From: an uncultured Sphingomonadaceae bacterium
GTDB lineage: Bacteria > Pseudomonadota > Alphaproteobacteria > Sphingomonadales > Sphingomonadaceae
Assembly: GCA_947494305.1 (NCBI GenBank)
Contig: CANLUL010000001.1
Coordinates: 1,612,001 to 1,676,000, forward strand
Length of the DNA: 64,000 bases
Direction: 5' to 3'
Shown here: piece after piece, positions 8,168 through 16,878 of the stretch
How the letters are laid out: the number at the start of each line of letters is the position of its first letter
Position numbering within the stretch: the first letter of the stretch is position 1
Translations under genes and position numbers: made by a program
The notes under the pieces: model-generated
Told to the model about the DNA's origin: nothing
Database searches by the model: none
The model's input: only the letters and a program-made list of their open reading frames with translations

Positions 8168-8683
8168 TTAACCGGCCAGCATGCCCGAAAGAGATTGCGA
8201 CACTGATAAACCTATCAAAGCAATGGCCAATATTCCGATGGTCATACCGACCATAATAGCTATTCTTTGAAGGGTTCCCAATTCACCGCTGGGCTCCTTC
8301 AGGGCTTGCAACCAAAGGTCGGATTCATGAGAAGTTTCGAAACCGTAAGGAACGGCGGCGTCTTCTAACAAAAACGATTCAGGTTGTTTGCCCTGATTGG
8401 GTTGTGCATCAAATTCGACGTCGGAGGGAAGATAGGTTGGATCATATATGATCCGATCATAGTCTCCTACAGCTCGCGCATAGATGATCGCAGCCTCGTC
8501 ACGAGTCATTACGTCCAACTTCCGCCGAGCACTGTCCAGCCGTTGATCAACGGCTGGCTTCGAAATATTTAGAATTCGAGCAATTTCTTTGGAGGATTTT
8601 CGTTGAACGACAAGATGCAGACATTCACGCTGCTTAGCGGTCAGTTTAGCAACGCTCTTGGCTTCTAACTCCAACTGATCCAA
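8168..8683 (-). CDS. LuxR-type HTH regulator with C-terminal membrane anchor
   Basis: A 171-residue protein. The N-terminal 65 residues form a LuxR/GerE helix-turn-helix: LTAKQRECLHLVVQRKSSKE, then IARILNISKPAVDQRLDSARRKL. A polar linker follows, then a single hydrophobic helix near the C-terminus (about 141-165, IAIMVGMTIGILAIALIGL). With the HTH first and the membrane helix last, it is a membrane-tethered regulator with no obvious sensor domain. The TTG start (8683) follows a strong AAGGGG site. An inverted repeat CTGGCC/GGCCAG spans the stop codon (8159-8179). The small gene at 7771 follows. Confidence 0.82.
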   Translation of the reverse strand: MDQLELEAKSVAKLTAKQRECLHLVVQRKSSKEIARILNISKPAVDQRLDSARRKLDVMTRDEAAIIYARAVGDYDRIIYDPTYLPSDVEFDAQPNQGKQPESFLLEDAAVPYGFETSHESDLWLQALKEPSGELGTLQRIAIMVGMTIGILAIALIGLSVSQSLSGMLAG

Positions 8684-9058
8684 CAGTCTGCCCCTTACAT
8701 CTTCACAATTAATATACTGTCTGAATAGACATTAAGCAACTTGTCAAACACCCAAATTGGGATTCGACCATCAACCCATTCCCTTCGTTCAACGATCAAC
8801 TGACAAGAATTAGTCACTCGAAAGCCAAAACCATTGGTTATCCGAGTTTCAAATATCGGCGAAAACCGATCAAACAGCTCATCAGAAAGCTCACTCGGGA
8901 GGCCTTATGATACCATGTATCAACAAATTTTCAAAGTGAGATGACTATTGCAGACATTCTAGGTTAATAACTGGCCATCTATCAATTGGTGTCTGAAGCA
9001 AAAGATGTTGCTTCAAAGGTTCAGTATTCCTCTTAGCAGAGTGTCACGACGGCTTATG
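8684..9058. other. Intergenic region, divergent promoters
   Basis: About 375 bp between the LuxR-type gene (minus) and small-protein copy 2 (plus). I see no gene. A short hairpin (ATCGG, 6 nt, CCGAT) lies near 8860. It must hold the promoters for both directions, but I could not assign them. Confidence 0.4.
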
Positions 9059-9235
9059 ATGGAAAGAATTAGCACAATCTTGATCGACGAAAAACAAAGG
9101 CAGGCCGAAATTATAACTGATCTGGAACGAGTGCTAGTTGCTCTTGATCAGATAAAGATGGCTGTTCCTGCAATTAAAGTTGCAGAAGCGGTTGACGCGC
9201 TTAAATCAGCAAAGCGGAGTTGTAAGTCGATATAG
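9059..9235 (+). CDS. Small helical protein, family copy 2
   Basis: A 58-residue basic helical protein from ATG 9059 (an ATG 3 nt earlier and a longer in-frame start at 9005 are also open). The core LERVLVALDQIKMAVPAIKV, then AEAVDAL, aligns without gaps to the other three copies. Its PAIKV is identical to copy 1, and KVAEA is identical to copy 3. It has no membrane or secretion signals. It lies between the LuxR-type regulator and the large PAS-GGDEF-EAL gene, converging on the latter. Confidence 0.7.
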   Translation: MERISTILIDEKQRQAEIITDLERVLVALDQIKMAVPAIKVAEAVDALKSAKRSCKSI

Positions 9236-9268
9236 TACCATGGTTGAGATATATCTGAATCATGTCAG

Positions 9269-11425
9269 CTAGGCGACCTTGCTTAGATAGTTGTTTGCGG
9301 AGAGACTTTGAAGCAGACGAGGAACCTCATTTGCCGGTACCGGTTTACTAAATAGATACCCCTGAACCTTGTTGCAGCCTTGTTGGCTGAGAAAATCAAG
9401 TTGCTCTGGGCTTTCCACGCCTTCCGCTATCGTTTCAAAGTCCAACGCCCGCGCCAACCTGGATATAGAGTGGATTATGGCTTGAGAATCGTTGTTCTCG
9501 CAAAGATCCGCGACAAAACTTCTATCGATTTTGACGCTGTCGAAGGAGAATGAATGCAGGTAGCTTAAAGATGAGAAGCCCGACCCAAAGTCGTCCAGAG
9601 ACAAGCGCACTCCCAACGACCGCAATCCGGCTAGCTTCTTTTGGGCAGTTTCGACATTGTCCATCAGAACGTTTTCTGTCACTTCCAATTCCAATCGATC
9701 GGCAGCAAGATTGTGACGCGCCAGAGATTGGACGATAATGTGTTGCAGGTTCGATTCTTGCAATTGAATTGGCGATACATTCACAGAGAGCCCGATATCA
9801 TCTGGCCAAGTGGCAGCTACACTGCACGCTTCTCTCAATACCCATTCTCCAACTTGAGTAATCAAACCCGATTCCTCCAAAGCAGGAATAAACTCATTCG
9901 GCGGGATCAGCCCGCTGAGTGGATTGTTCCAACGAAGCAACGCTTCGAAACGATCCACCTTTTTTTCTTTCAAACAAAATAACGGTTGGAAATGAAGTGT
10001 AAACTCGTTGTTGACGAGGGCGGAGCGAAGGTCTTTGTTTAACTTGCGTTTTTGCTCAATAATTGCTCCTAAATTCTCATCGAAATAGCATACCTTTCCG
10101 TTCTTTTTTTCTTTGGCTTGATACAATGCAAAATCCGCATTTTTTGTCAGAGTCTCAACCGTACGACCGTGCATTGGCCATTTTGCTGCACCGATGCTTG
10201 CACCAATTTTGACTTTAGTAGATCCAATTTCAAATGATGACGAAAAGCAATTGACCAACTCCACGGAATGGTTGTTTGCAATGGGGGCTTTGGTTGATTC
10301 TTTGCAAATAACAGCAAACTCATCACCTCCTAGCCTTGCGATTAGAGAAGTCGATGGGATGTTCGAAAGTCGGTTAGCAACTGCCACCAATAGTTCGTCT
10401 CCTATCGGATGCCCCATCGTATCATTGATACATTTAAACTCATCAAGGTCGATTAAGAATAGTGTGAATCTTTCCGGCTGCCCGTTTTTCGCACACGTTA
10501 AATTCTCCAAGGCTTTATTATACAGGGCCCGATTTGGGATATTTGTCAATTCATCGGTGTTTGCAGCGGATCGCAATTGTTGTTCCAATTGGTACCGGTC
10601 CGTGACGTCCTGGCAAATGCCAAATACTGCCACAGGTTTACCATCCAGAAACTCCGCTTGCCCCATATTTCTAACACGACGCAACTCTGCTTTGGAGTTC
10701 ATAAAGTCCGTTTCTATGTCAAATGCAGATGAAGTATCAATTGCATCGGAAATAGCATCAAACAGTTGCCGACCAGCATTTCCAGGATAGCTATTGAGAG
10801 CTTCTCTCAGCGTTGGCGTGTTTGCTGGTTCGATACCATGAATGTTAAAAATTTGATCGGACCACTCCAACTGCAGGCGATTGATATCTAGGCGCCAAGA
10901 CCCGATATTTGCAATTGCCTCAGCCTGACAAAACTGCCGGTTTGTGTGATCAAGTTGCTGCTCAAGCTCTTTCCGCTTGGAAATATCAAAACACGAGCCA
11001 ATATACCCAATAACCTGCCCTCGCTTATCAAAATATGGACAACTTTGAGCATGGATCCAGATAACAGATTTACATGGTTTTTGAAAACGAAACTCTAGAT
11101 CAAAAGACTGCTTCCGTTCTATCGCAGAGTTCCATTCGCGCATAACACGACCCCGGTCTTCGGGATGAATCGCAGCAGACCATCCGAATCCCAAAGCTTG
11201 CCCAACCAACAACCCACTCATCCCAAGCCAGGCTTCATTAACGTAGGTACATTTCCCGTTAACATCGGTAAAAAAAACACCCGTTGGCAAGAACCGTGAC
11301 AAAATGTCTGACAAGTTTTGCTCATCACCAAAAGCCTCACCTGCGAATAGTGATCGCTTTAAGTTCAACTTATTGGCCATGTTTTTAAACAGGCTTCGAC
11401 AAGATAAGCTGACGGATTTCTTCAT
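9269..11425 (-). CDS. PAS-PAS-GGDEF-EAL c-di-GMP turnover protein
   Basis: A 718-residue cytoplasmic protein. Two PAS domains (about 35-150, GVFFTDVNGKCTYVNEAW; 165-275, with GICQDVTDR at its end) are followed by GGDEF (about 285-440, ARLGGDEFAVI) and EAL (about 455-705). The EAL domain has EALLRW, NVSPIQLQ, ELEVTENVLM, SLDDFGSGFSSLSYL and KIDRSFV. Both catalytic motifs look intact, so it could make and degrade c-di-GMP with PAS domains setting the balance. No RxxD inhibitory site precedes GGDEF. An internal Met (MANKLNL) could be the true start. The PilZ gene at 11482 precedes it in the same direction. Confidence 0.92.
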   Translation of the reverse strand: MKKSVSLSCRSLFKNMANKLNLKRSLFAGEAFGDEQNLSDILSRFLPTGVFFTDVNGKCTYVNEAWLGMSGLLVGQALGFGWSAAIHPEDRGRVMREWNSAIERKQSFDLEFRFQKPCKSVIWIHAQSCPYFDKRGQVIGYIGSCFDISKRKELEQQLDHTNRQFCQAEAIANIGSWRLDINRLQLEWSDQIFNIHGIEPANTPTLREALNSYPGNAGRQLFDAISDAIDTSSAFDIETDFMNSKAELRRVRNMGQAEFLDGKPVAVFGICQDVTDRYQLEQQLRSAANTDELTNIPNRALYNKALENLTCAKNGQPERFTLFLIDLDEFKCINDTMGHPIGDELLVAVANRLSNIPSTSLIARLGGDEFAVICKESTKAPIANNHSVELVNCFSSSFEIGSTKVKIGASIGAAKWPMHGRTVETLTKNADFALYQAKEKKNGKVCYFDENLGAIIEQKRKLNKDLRSALVNNEFTLHFQPLFCLKEKKVDRFEALLRWNNPLSGLIPPNEFIPALEESGLITQVGEWVLREACSVAATWPDDIGLSVNVSPIQLQESNLQHIIVQSLARHNLAADRLELEVTENVLMDNVETAQKKLAGLRSLGVRLSLDDFGSGFSSLSYLHSFSFDSVKIDRSFVADLCENNDSQAIIHSISRLARALDFETIAEGVESPEQLDFLSQQGCNKVQGYLFSKPVPANEVPRLLQSLSANNYLSKVA

Positions 11426-11481
11426 TAGATGGTTAACGGTTGGTCTTCACCAGAGTTAATCGAAATTTATGTGCGATCAAT

Positions 11482-11790
11482 CTAGCTGCTGATCGAATGA
11501 TAGAAATCCATACCAACTGGTTCTGAAAACAGAACGCCAATTTTATCTCCATCAACCCAGCGCACTTCAGCACGAATTCGCCCATAACCCAATTTGACGA
11601 TCGTTATAACATCGAAGGCTTGCAACATGGCGCTCGTTGTGACTCCCATTCCGAATTGGGAAATGTCATTGACGATAGCTAAGCTACTCGGGCCGTATTC
11701 CTGCTCGATTTCAACTTCAACATGGCTGGTAATCCTTGCTTCCCGTCGTGCGAGATCGGAACGTTCTTGGGCCTGGCTAAGATGTTTCAT
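11482..11790 (-). CDS. PilZ domain c-di-GMP-binding protein
   Basis: A 102-residue single-domain protein. The c-di-GMP-binding motifs are present: an RxxxR-like RREAR at residues 15-19 and NDISQFGMG (N/DxSxxG) further on, then RAEVRWVDGDKIGVLF, the last PilZ strands. It should be a cytoplasmic c-di-GMP receptor or adaptor. It sits just upstream of the PAS-GGDEF-EAL gene on the same strand, 56 nt apart, so enzyme and receptor are probably co-expressed. Confidence 0.88.
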   Translation of the reverse strand: MKHLSQAQERSDLARREARITSHVEVEIEQEYGPSSLAIVNDISQFGMGVTTSAMLQAFDVITIVKLGYGRIRAEVRWVDGDKIGVLFSEPVGMDFYHSISS

Positions 11791-11970
11791 AGTTGTGGTA
11801 ACGGCGAAAATTTTAATCGCTTAATCAAATCATATGAAGATAGTTAATTCAGTAAACTCGAAACTTGATCCGCTCAATTTCAAACCATTTTGGTTTAAAT
11901 ATTTCTCGCCTGTAAAAGTTTGGCATTATACACAATATGTTGTGTGCAGTTGTACGCGCAGGGGGTATAT

Positions 11971-12321
11971 ATGGAAAATGAAAAAACGAAACAAATCGTA
12001 AAATACAGTCCAATCAGTCCTTCAGTACTGTTTCATCGTTTACGCAGCGGCATGACCGAAAAATGGGATCAAAATAAGATGATCCGCTCTGTTCGCCAAT
12101 GGCTGCGCCCTCCCCGCAAGAAAACGTCAGTAAAAAATGTAAACCCTCAGCAGTCAGTCCGGGCGCCGAATTTGATTATTCCTGATGCCAATGATCCGTT
12201 CATGCTTTTGGCAAAAAGCGATCCTATGAGCAGTTTATTGGCTGAAAACCAGCGATTGAGAAACTTAATCAATGACCTTATCAGAGAGGATCGGCGTTCA
12301 AACACTCTTCAGATACCTTAG
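11971..12321 (+). CDS. Unknown basic protein with C-terminal leucine-rich helix
   Basis: A 116-residue protein I do not recognise. The N-terminal half is basic (LRPPRKKTSVK) and likely disordered. The C-terminus (SSLLAENQRLRNLINDLIREDRR) looks like a short coiled coil. The start at ATG 11971 follows a GGGGGT site; an upstream in-frame start at 11920 adds 17 residues with no ribosome site. It diverges from the PilZ gene. Basic region plus zipper-like helix suggests nucleic-acid or protein binding, but this is only a guess. Confidence 0.5.
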   Translation: MENEKTKQIVKYSPISPSVLFHRLRSGMTEKWDQNKMIRSVRQWLRPPRKKTSVKNVNPQQSVRAPNLIIPDANDPFMLLAKSDPMSSLLAENQRLRNLINDLIREDRRSNTLQIP

Positions 12322-12391
12322 CAGCATAATCGGTTAAAAACGACTGTGTTGGAATGGCGGATTGCGATTTATTTGTAATCTGTAAGGTTCG

Positions 12392-12420
12392 CTCTAACCA
12401 AAGACCGACTCAGGTTAGAG
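12392..12420. repeat. Inverted repeat between convergent small genes
   Basis: CTCTAACC and its complement GGTTAGAG are separated by 13 nt, between the genes ending at 12321 (plus) and 12448 (minus). It could be a bidirectional transcription stop, but no T run follows the stem on either strand. Confidence 0.4.
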
Positions 12421-12447
12421 GCGGTTACAAAAAAATTTAAGCTGCCC

Positions 12448-12597
12448 CTATTGATCAGTTTGATCTTCAGTCGGTGACAATATTTCGAGAGCCTCGGCAA
12501 CCTTTACTGCGGCAATTCGCAATTCGAGTTCATCCAAATGCTTCAACGCTTGTTGAAGCCTTTCTACAACATCTGATAAATCTTCTGAATTTTTCAT
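12448..12597 (-). CDS. Small helical protein, family copy 3
   Basis: A 49-residue protein from ATG 12597, preceded by an AAGGT site 5 nt away; longer in-frame starts exist to 12666. The core LQQALKHLDELELRIAAVKV, then AEALEIL, aligns without gaps to the copies at 6141, 9059 and 32682. It is acidic overall with an amphipathic helical pattern. It lies between the unknown 116-residue gene and aceA. Function is unknown. Confidence 0.7.
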   Translation of the reverse strand: MKNSEDLSDVVERLQQALKHLDELELRIAAVKVAEALEILSPTEDQTDQ

Positions 12598-13022
12598 TCT
12601 ACCTTTTCCATAGAGTTCTGAACATGAAGAGTTCTTGAATGCGACATCGATTAGAGACCTGCACATTCAGATAGTTTCAACCGCGTTCACTATCCTTGAC
12701 TGTCAACGGCATATTGTTGGTTAACTTAAGTCCAACGGGTGCCTATGCCTGCCAAAGTGTTCCAACTCAGCCCCGCCATAGGACTGCATTTCTGATGTTG
12801 TATAGAAGGCATGTCGAGAACTCTCTCAAGAAACATCCATCACGGATAATTGTAAATTTATTTACAATATAACATAAATTCGCGAAATAATCCTACTTCC
12901 CGACTCGAAAGTTTACAATAACATCTCGCTTAACCCCGCTACTTCCGGCAAACATTCTTTTGAGACGCTGAAAAGTCTTTGACAGATTGGCACCGTAATT
13001 CTCCCCAGAAGGATATTTGAAT
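12598..13022. other. Region upstream of aceA
   Basis: About 425 bp between small-protein copy 3 and aceA. I see no gene. It is AT-rich from 12840 and carries the palindrome at 12849-12868 and a repeat of its half-site at 12912-12920, so it probably holds the aceA control region. Confidence 0.5.
12849..12868. promoter_or_regulatory. Candidate operator upstream of aceA
   Basis: ATTGTAAAT, two T, and ATTTACAAT form a 20-bp palindrome with 9-bp arms. The half-site TTTACAATA recurs at 12912-12920. The position, 150-170 nt upstream of the isocitrate lyase start, suits a regulator of acetate/fatty-acid use. The binding protein cannot be named from the sequence. Confidence 0.45.
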
Positions 13023-14615
13023 ATGACTTATCAGGATCTAATTAAGAGCAGCCAGCAGATGGTTGCCAACAATGGCAATAGTTGGGAAAGCATCGACGCT
13101 GAGTCCGTTGCCCGCATGCAGCTACAGAACCAGTTTAAAACTGGTCTCGATATAGCTAAATATACTGCAGCAATTATGCGAGAAGATATGGCTGCTTACG
13201 ATGCTGACTCAGCCAATTACACCCAATCTCTTGGATGTTGGCATGGTTTTATTGCACAGCAAAAGATGATTTCGATTAAAAAGCATTTTGGTGATACAAA
13301 GCGTCGTTATTTATATCTCTCCGGTTGGATGGTCGCTGCTCTGCGCAGCGAATTTGGTCCACTTCCTGACCAATCCATGCATGAAAAAACAAGCGTACCT
13401 GCCTTAATCGAAGAGCTTTACACCTTTCTGCGTCAGGCAGACTCAAGGGAGTTAAACTTATTGTTCCGCGATATTGATGCAGCACGTGATGCAGGTGACA
13501 GCGCGAAAGAACAAGAGCTGCTTGGCCAGGTTGATAATTTCCAGACCCATGTCGTTCCTATCATCGCTGATATCGATGCTGGTTTTGGCAATGCAGAAGC
13601 TACTTATCTGCTCGCAAAGAAGATGATTGAAGCAGGTGCCTGTGCGCTGCAAATCGAAAATCAGGTTTCCGATGAAAAACAATGTGGGCACCAAGACGGC
13701 AAGGTTACAGTGCCCCACGAGGATTTCCTCGCCAAAATTCGCGCCTGTCGCTACGCATTCCTTGAACTGGGTGTGGAAGATGGCATCATTGTTACCCGCA
13801 CAGACTCGCTCGGCGCTGGCTTGACCAAACAGATTGCTGTTTCGAAAGAGCCTGGCGATCTCGGCGACCAATATAACAGCTTCCTCGATTGCGAAGAAAT
13901 TGATCCAGCAACAGCACAAAATGGCGATGTTATTTTGAACCGCGATGGAAAGCTGATGCGTCCAAAGCGCCTGCCATCCAATCTTTTCCAGTTTAAGTCA
14001 GGAACCGGAGAAGATCGCTGTGTTCTTGACAGCATTACTTCGCTACAAAATGGTGCAGACTTGTTGTGGATCGAAACCGAAAAACCTCATGTTGAGCAAA
14101 TTGCTGGCATGATGGATCGCGTACGGGAAGTAGTTCCCAATGCGAAGCTAGTCTACAACAACTCTCCTTCGTTTAACTGGACACTCAACTTCCGCCAGCA
14201 GGTCTATGATGCCATGGTTGAGCAAGGTCTTGATGTGTCGGATTATGACCGTGATGGTCTGATGGACGAGAAATATGATGATACCGAACTAGGTCATGCA
14301 GCGGATAAGAAAATTCGTACTTTCCAAGCTGACGGTTCGAAACGTGCCGGGATTTTTCATCACCTGATTACCCTACCGACCTATCACACCGCAGCACTCT
14401 CGACCGATAATCTAGCCAAGGAATATTTCGGTGAAGCCGGCATGCTCGGCTACGTCCTTGGTGTGCAACGCAAGGAAATTCGTGAAGGCATTGCCTGCGT
14501 GAAACACCAAAATATGTCGGGCAGCGATATTGGTGATGATCACAAAGAATATTTTGCTGGTGACGCCGCACTGAAGGCTGGCGGCGCTCACAATACGATG
14601 AACCAGTTCGGTTAG
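13023..14615 (+). CDS. aceA: Isocitrate lyase (long, KQCGH type)
   Basis: A 530-residue enzyme splitting isocitrate into glyoxylate and succinate in the glyoxylate shunt. The metal/substrate region IADIDAGFGN and the catalytic loop EKQCGHQDGKV are present; the KQCGH form is that of the long (about 530) Pseudomonas-type isocitrate lyases rather than the KKCGH of E. coli. NNSPSFNW and TLPTYHTAALS lie in the C-terminal part. The start is ATG 13023 with AGAAGGA 9 nt upstream; a TTG two codons earlier is also open. It is monocistronic, with hairpins downstream. No malate synthase gene is adjacent. Confidence 0.95.
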   Translation: MTYQDLIKSSQQMVANNGNSWESIDAESVARMQLQNQFKTGLDIAKYTAAIMREDMAAYDADSANYTQSLGCWHGFIAQQKMISIKKHFGDTKRRYLYLSGWMVAALRSEFGPLPDQSMHEKTSVPALIEELYTFLRQADSRELNLLFRDIDAARDAGDSAKEQELLGQVDNFQTHVVPIIADIDAGFGNAEATYLLAKKMIEAGACALQIENQVSDEKQCGHQDGKVTVPHEDFLAKIRACRYAFLELGVEDGIIVTRTDSLGAGLTKQIAVSKEPGDLGDQYNSFLDCEEIDPATAQNGDVILNRDGKLMRPKRLPSNLFQFKSGTGEDRCVLDSITSLQNGADLLWIETEKPHVEQIAGMMDRVREVVPNAKLVYNNSPSFNWTLNFRQQVYDAMVEQGLDVSDYDRDGLMDEKYDDTELGHAADKKIRTFQADGSKRAGIFHHLITLPTYHTAALSTDNLAKEYFGEAGMLGYVLGVQRKEIREGIACVKHQNMSGSDIGDDHKEYFAGDAALKAGGAHNTMNQFG

Positions 14616-14630
14616 TATTATATCAGTTCG

Positions 14631-14660
14631 GGTGCCCCGTCGCCCCCTTTGAGGGGCACC
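14631..14660 (+). repeat. Inverted repeat after aceA
   Basis: GGTGCCCC pairs with GGGGCACC across 14 nt. It is the first of three hairpins within 100 nt after the aceA stop. It has no T tract of its own and probably stabilises the mRNA end. A second hairpin (TTTTCCT, GGGG, AGGAAAA) lies at 14674-14691. Confidence 0.5.
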
Positions 14661-14695
14661 TGATTCTAACGAGTTTTCCTGGGGAGGAAAAGACT

Positions 14696-14729
14696 ATCCG
14701 TCGGTAACATTACCGGCGGATATTTTTTT
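14696..14729 (+). terminator. Rho-independent terminator of aceA
   Basis: A 12-bp stem (ATCCGTCGGTAA with TTACCGGCGGAT, one G-U pair) and a 2-nt loop are followed directly by ATTTTTTT. It is the clearest intrinsic terminator in the window, 80 nt after the aceA stop codon. Confidence 0.85.
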
Positions 14730-14901
14730 GTCAGAGCTTTGCGTCTTGGCGAAGATTACTGAGCTAGCTGTTTCCGATCACACCTATAAGCGATGCAATT
14801 TATTACAATCGCACAAACAATAGAATACTACCCAGTTCTATCATTGTAGGTTAAGCTTGGATAACCATAGTGCTGTTCTGGTCTATTGAGCTGGGGGTAA
14901 A

Positions 14902-16389
14902 ATGAAATTCGCTCGATTAACATCAGCGTTCGCAATCGCTTCGCTGCTGGCCTCTTGTGGTGGGGGCAGCAACGCAGGAGGAGGTAGCAACATAGCCGTA
15001 CTGCCGCCGGGCGGTGGCGTAACACCAGCTCCCACGCCGGCTCCATCAACCTGCTCCTTGGTATCTCGTCAAAACTGGGCAAAGGCGCAAATTGATGAAT
15101 GGTATCTCTTTCCTGAGACTCTTCCAAACAATCTCAATCCCGGATCTTTTAGTTCTGTTCAGGCTTATATTGACGGCCTCACAGCAACAGCTCGCGGACA
15201 AGGAAGAGATCGCTTTTTCACATTCGTAACTTCCATCGCGCAAGAAAATGCCTTTCTAGCGAGCGGTGCAACCGCCGGCTTCGGTATCCGCCTAAGCTAT
15301 GACGAAACAGCAGTACGCGTGTTTGTCATGGAAGCTTTTGAAGGTGCTCCAGCACTAGCAGCGGGAATTGATCGCGGCACAGAGATACTGGCAATTGGCA
15401 ATACCGCTGGCAATTTACAAACAGTCACTTCACTCTTCGCATCGGGAGGAAGCTCTGCAGTCAGCAATGCTCTTGGTCCATCAACAGCCGGTACATCGCG
15501 TGTTTTGCGTTTGCGCGACTTGAGCGGGACAGAAACTGACGTAACGGTCACCAAGGCTAATTTTGATATTCAGCCGATTTCACCGCGATATGGCGTTCGC
15601 ATTATTGATAATGCTGGAACAAAAGTCGGCTATGTTAATTTGCGAACTTTTATCGATAGTGCTGAACCACAACTGCGCGATGCATTTGCACAGTTCCAAT
15701 CCGAAGGAGTTTCCGAACTCGTTATCGATTTGCGCTACAACGGGGGCGGACTGGTTCGTACGGCAGAGCTTTTTGCTGACCTTCTCGGTGGAGGTCAGGT
15801 TGCGAGTGACGTTCAGGGTTTTACGCGATACCGGCCGAGCAAATCATCCAACAACCAAACTCGAAACTTTAGACAACAATCCCAATCAATAACTCCCACC
15901 AAGATTGCCTTTGTTACGACAGAAAATTCTGCTTCAGCTAGCGAATTGGTTATTAACGCGATGATACCCTATGTTGGAAATGGCCTAGCATTGATCGGAG
16001 GTGATACATTTGGCAAACCGGTTGGACAGATTGGACTAGATCGAACTGCTTGTGATGATCGCATCAGGATTGTTGCATTTGGAACCGAAAATGCCGATGG
16101 AAATGCCGACTATTTTGACGGTCTCGCTGGTTCGGTGGCAAATAGCTGCGAGGCACCAGATGATCTCACAATGGCGCTTGGCGATCCAGCGGAGGGTTCA
16201 ATCGCAAGAGCGCTTGGCTTCCTCTCTGGCACCGCCTGCACGCCAATTGCGGGAATTCAATCAGCGCAGATTGCTGGGCAGGCCAATCCACAAAGCACGA
16301 GCATCCTTAGCCCACTTGAAAATGATCCCGAGATGCTGATGCCCGATCAGCCGACCACGGCCCAACGGGAAGTTCCTGGTTCCTTTTGA
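14902..16389 (+). CDS. S41 family peptidase, lipoprotein
   Basis: A 495-residue protein with a lipoprotein signal peptide (lipobox LLASC, cysteine near residue 19), then a glycine/proline-rich linker, a PDZ-like region (GFGIRLSYDETAVRVFVMEAFEGAPA) and an S41 catalytic domain. The domain has VIDLRYNGGGLVRTAELFAD and the nucleophile region TTENSASASELVINAM, as in tail-specific (C-terminal processing) proteases. It is predicted to be anchored in the membrane facing the periplasm. The ATG follows TGGGGG. The C-terminus after the protease domain is short and polar. A globin-like gene follows 24 nt later. Confidence 0.88.
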   Translation: MKFARLTSAFAIASLLASCGGGSNAGGGSNIAVLPPGGGVTPAPTPAPSTCSLVSRQNWAKAQIDEWYLFPETLPNNLNPGSFSSVQAYIDGLTATARGQGRDRFFTFVTSIAQENAFLASGATAGFGIRLSYDETAVRVFVMEAFEGAPALAAGIDRGTEILAIGNTAGNLQTVTSLFASGGSSAVSNALGPSTAGTSRVLRLRDLSGTETDVTVTKANFDIQPISPRYGVRIIDNAGTKVGYVNLRTFIDSAEPQLRDAFAQFQSEGVSELVIDLRYNGGGLVRTAELFADLLGGGQVASDVQGFTRYRPSKSSNNQTRNFRQQSQSITPTKIAFVTTENSASASELVINAMIPYVGNGLALIGGDTFGKPVGQIGLDRTACDDRIRIVAFGTENADGNADYFDGLAGSVANSCEAPDDLTMALGDPAEGSIARALGFLSGTACTPIAGIQSAQIAGQANPQSTSILSPLENDPEMLMPDQPTTAQREVPGSF

Positions 16390-16413
16390 TTCTGCATAGG
16401 ATTCAATATCTGA

Positions 16414-16878
16414 TTGACTGGACTTCCAATCGGGCGTCTATCTGAAGATGTGGAAAACGATATTGACTTGATCGAAGAAAGCCTCGCCACATTGGTCGAC
16501 CAACTTCCGGTTTTGGCTATCAAAGTTTTTGAACGCTACATTGATGGCCACCCACAATTTGCACATGCGTTTCTCAACCCAGAAGCCGCGCGACAACGCA
16601 TGACGAACGAAACCATCGAAGCAATGGTGGGCTCGGCAAAGGGCGATTGGTGGGTTGATTCAACCGTTATAAACTTTGTCGACCTCCATCACAATTACGA
16701 CGATTTCACTGCCGAAGATTATAGCGAGTGGTTTACTTTGGTAATTCAAACCATGGCCAGTCTTTCTGGTGAAAGCTGGCCAAAAGGTGCTAGCGCGGCT
16801 TGGCACCGACAGGCTTATGCGCTGGTCGAAAAAATTGCTGAAACCCGGCGCAATGATGAAGTGCCAATGAGAAGTTAA
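16414..16878 (+). CDS. Globin-like protein
   Basis: About 154 residues with a globin helix pattern. Helix A/B is SLATLVDQLPVLAIKVFERYIDGHPQFAHAF (phenylalanine near 53 at the CD1 position). A proximal-histidine-like LHHNYDDFTAEDY stands at 91-103 (F8 region), and the terminal helix AWHRQAYALVEKI matches the GH/H region of flavohaemoglobin-type globins. It probably binds haem or is a sensor globin; no reductase domain is attached. The start is a TTG with a distant AGGA, so the N-terminus is uncertain. It converges on the CpeT gene, and one TTAA supplies both stop codons. Confidence 0.6.
   Translation: MTGLPIGRLSEDVENDIDLIEESLATLVDQLPVLAIKVFERYIDGHPQFAHAFLNPEAARQRMTNETIEAMVGSAKGDWWVDSTVINFVDLHHNYDDFTAEDYSEWFTLVIQTMASLSGESWPKGASAAWHRQAYALVEKIAETRRNDEVPMRS

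Noticed and set aside
8151-8172. CtrA-type TTAA-N7-TTAA site
   Set aside because: The two TTAA words here are spaced by 9 nt, not 7; other TTAA pairs examined also failed the spacing.
8158-8180. Inverted repeat at the LuxR-type stop as a terminator
   Set aside because: Arms are 6 bp, the loop is long and no T tract follows on the minus strand.
12961-13022. Sigma-54 promoter upstream of aceA
   Set aside because: TGGCAC is present, but the -12 element reads TTCT instead of TTGC and lies too close to the ribosome site.
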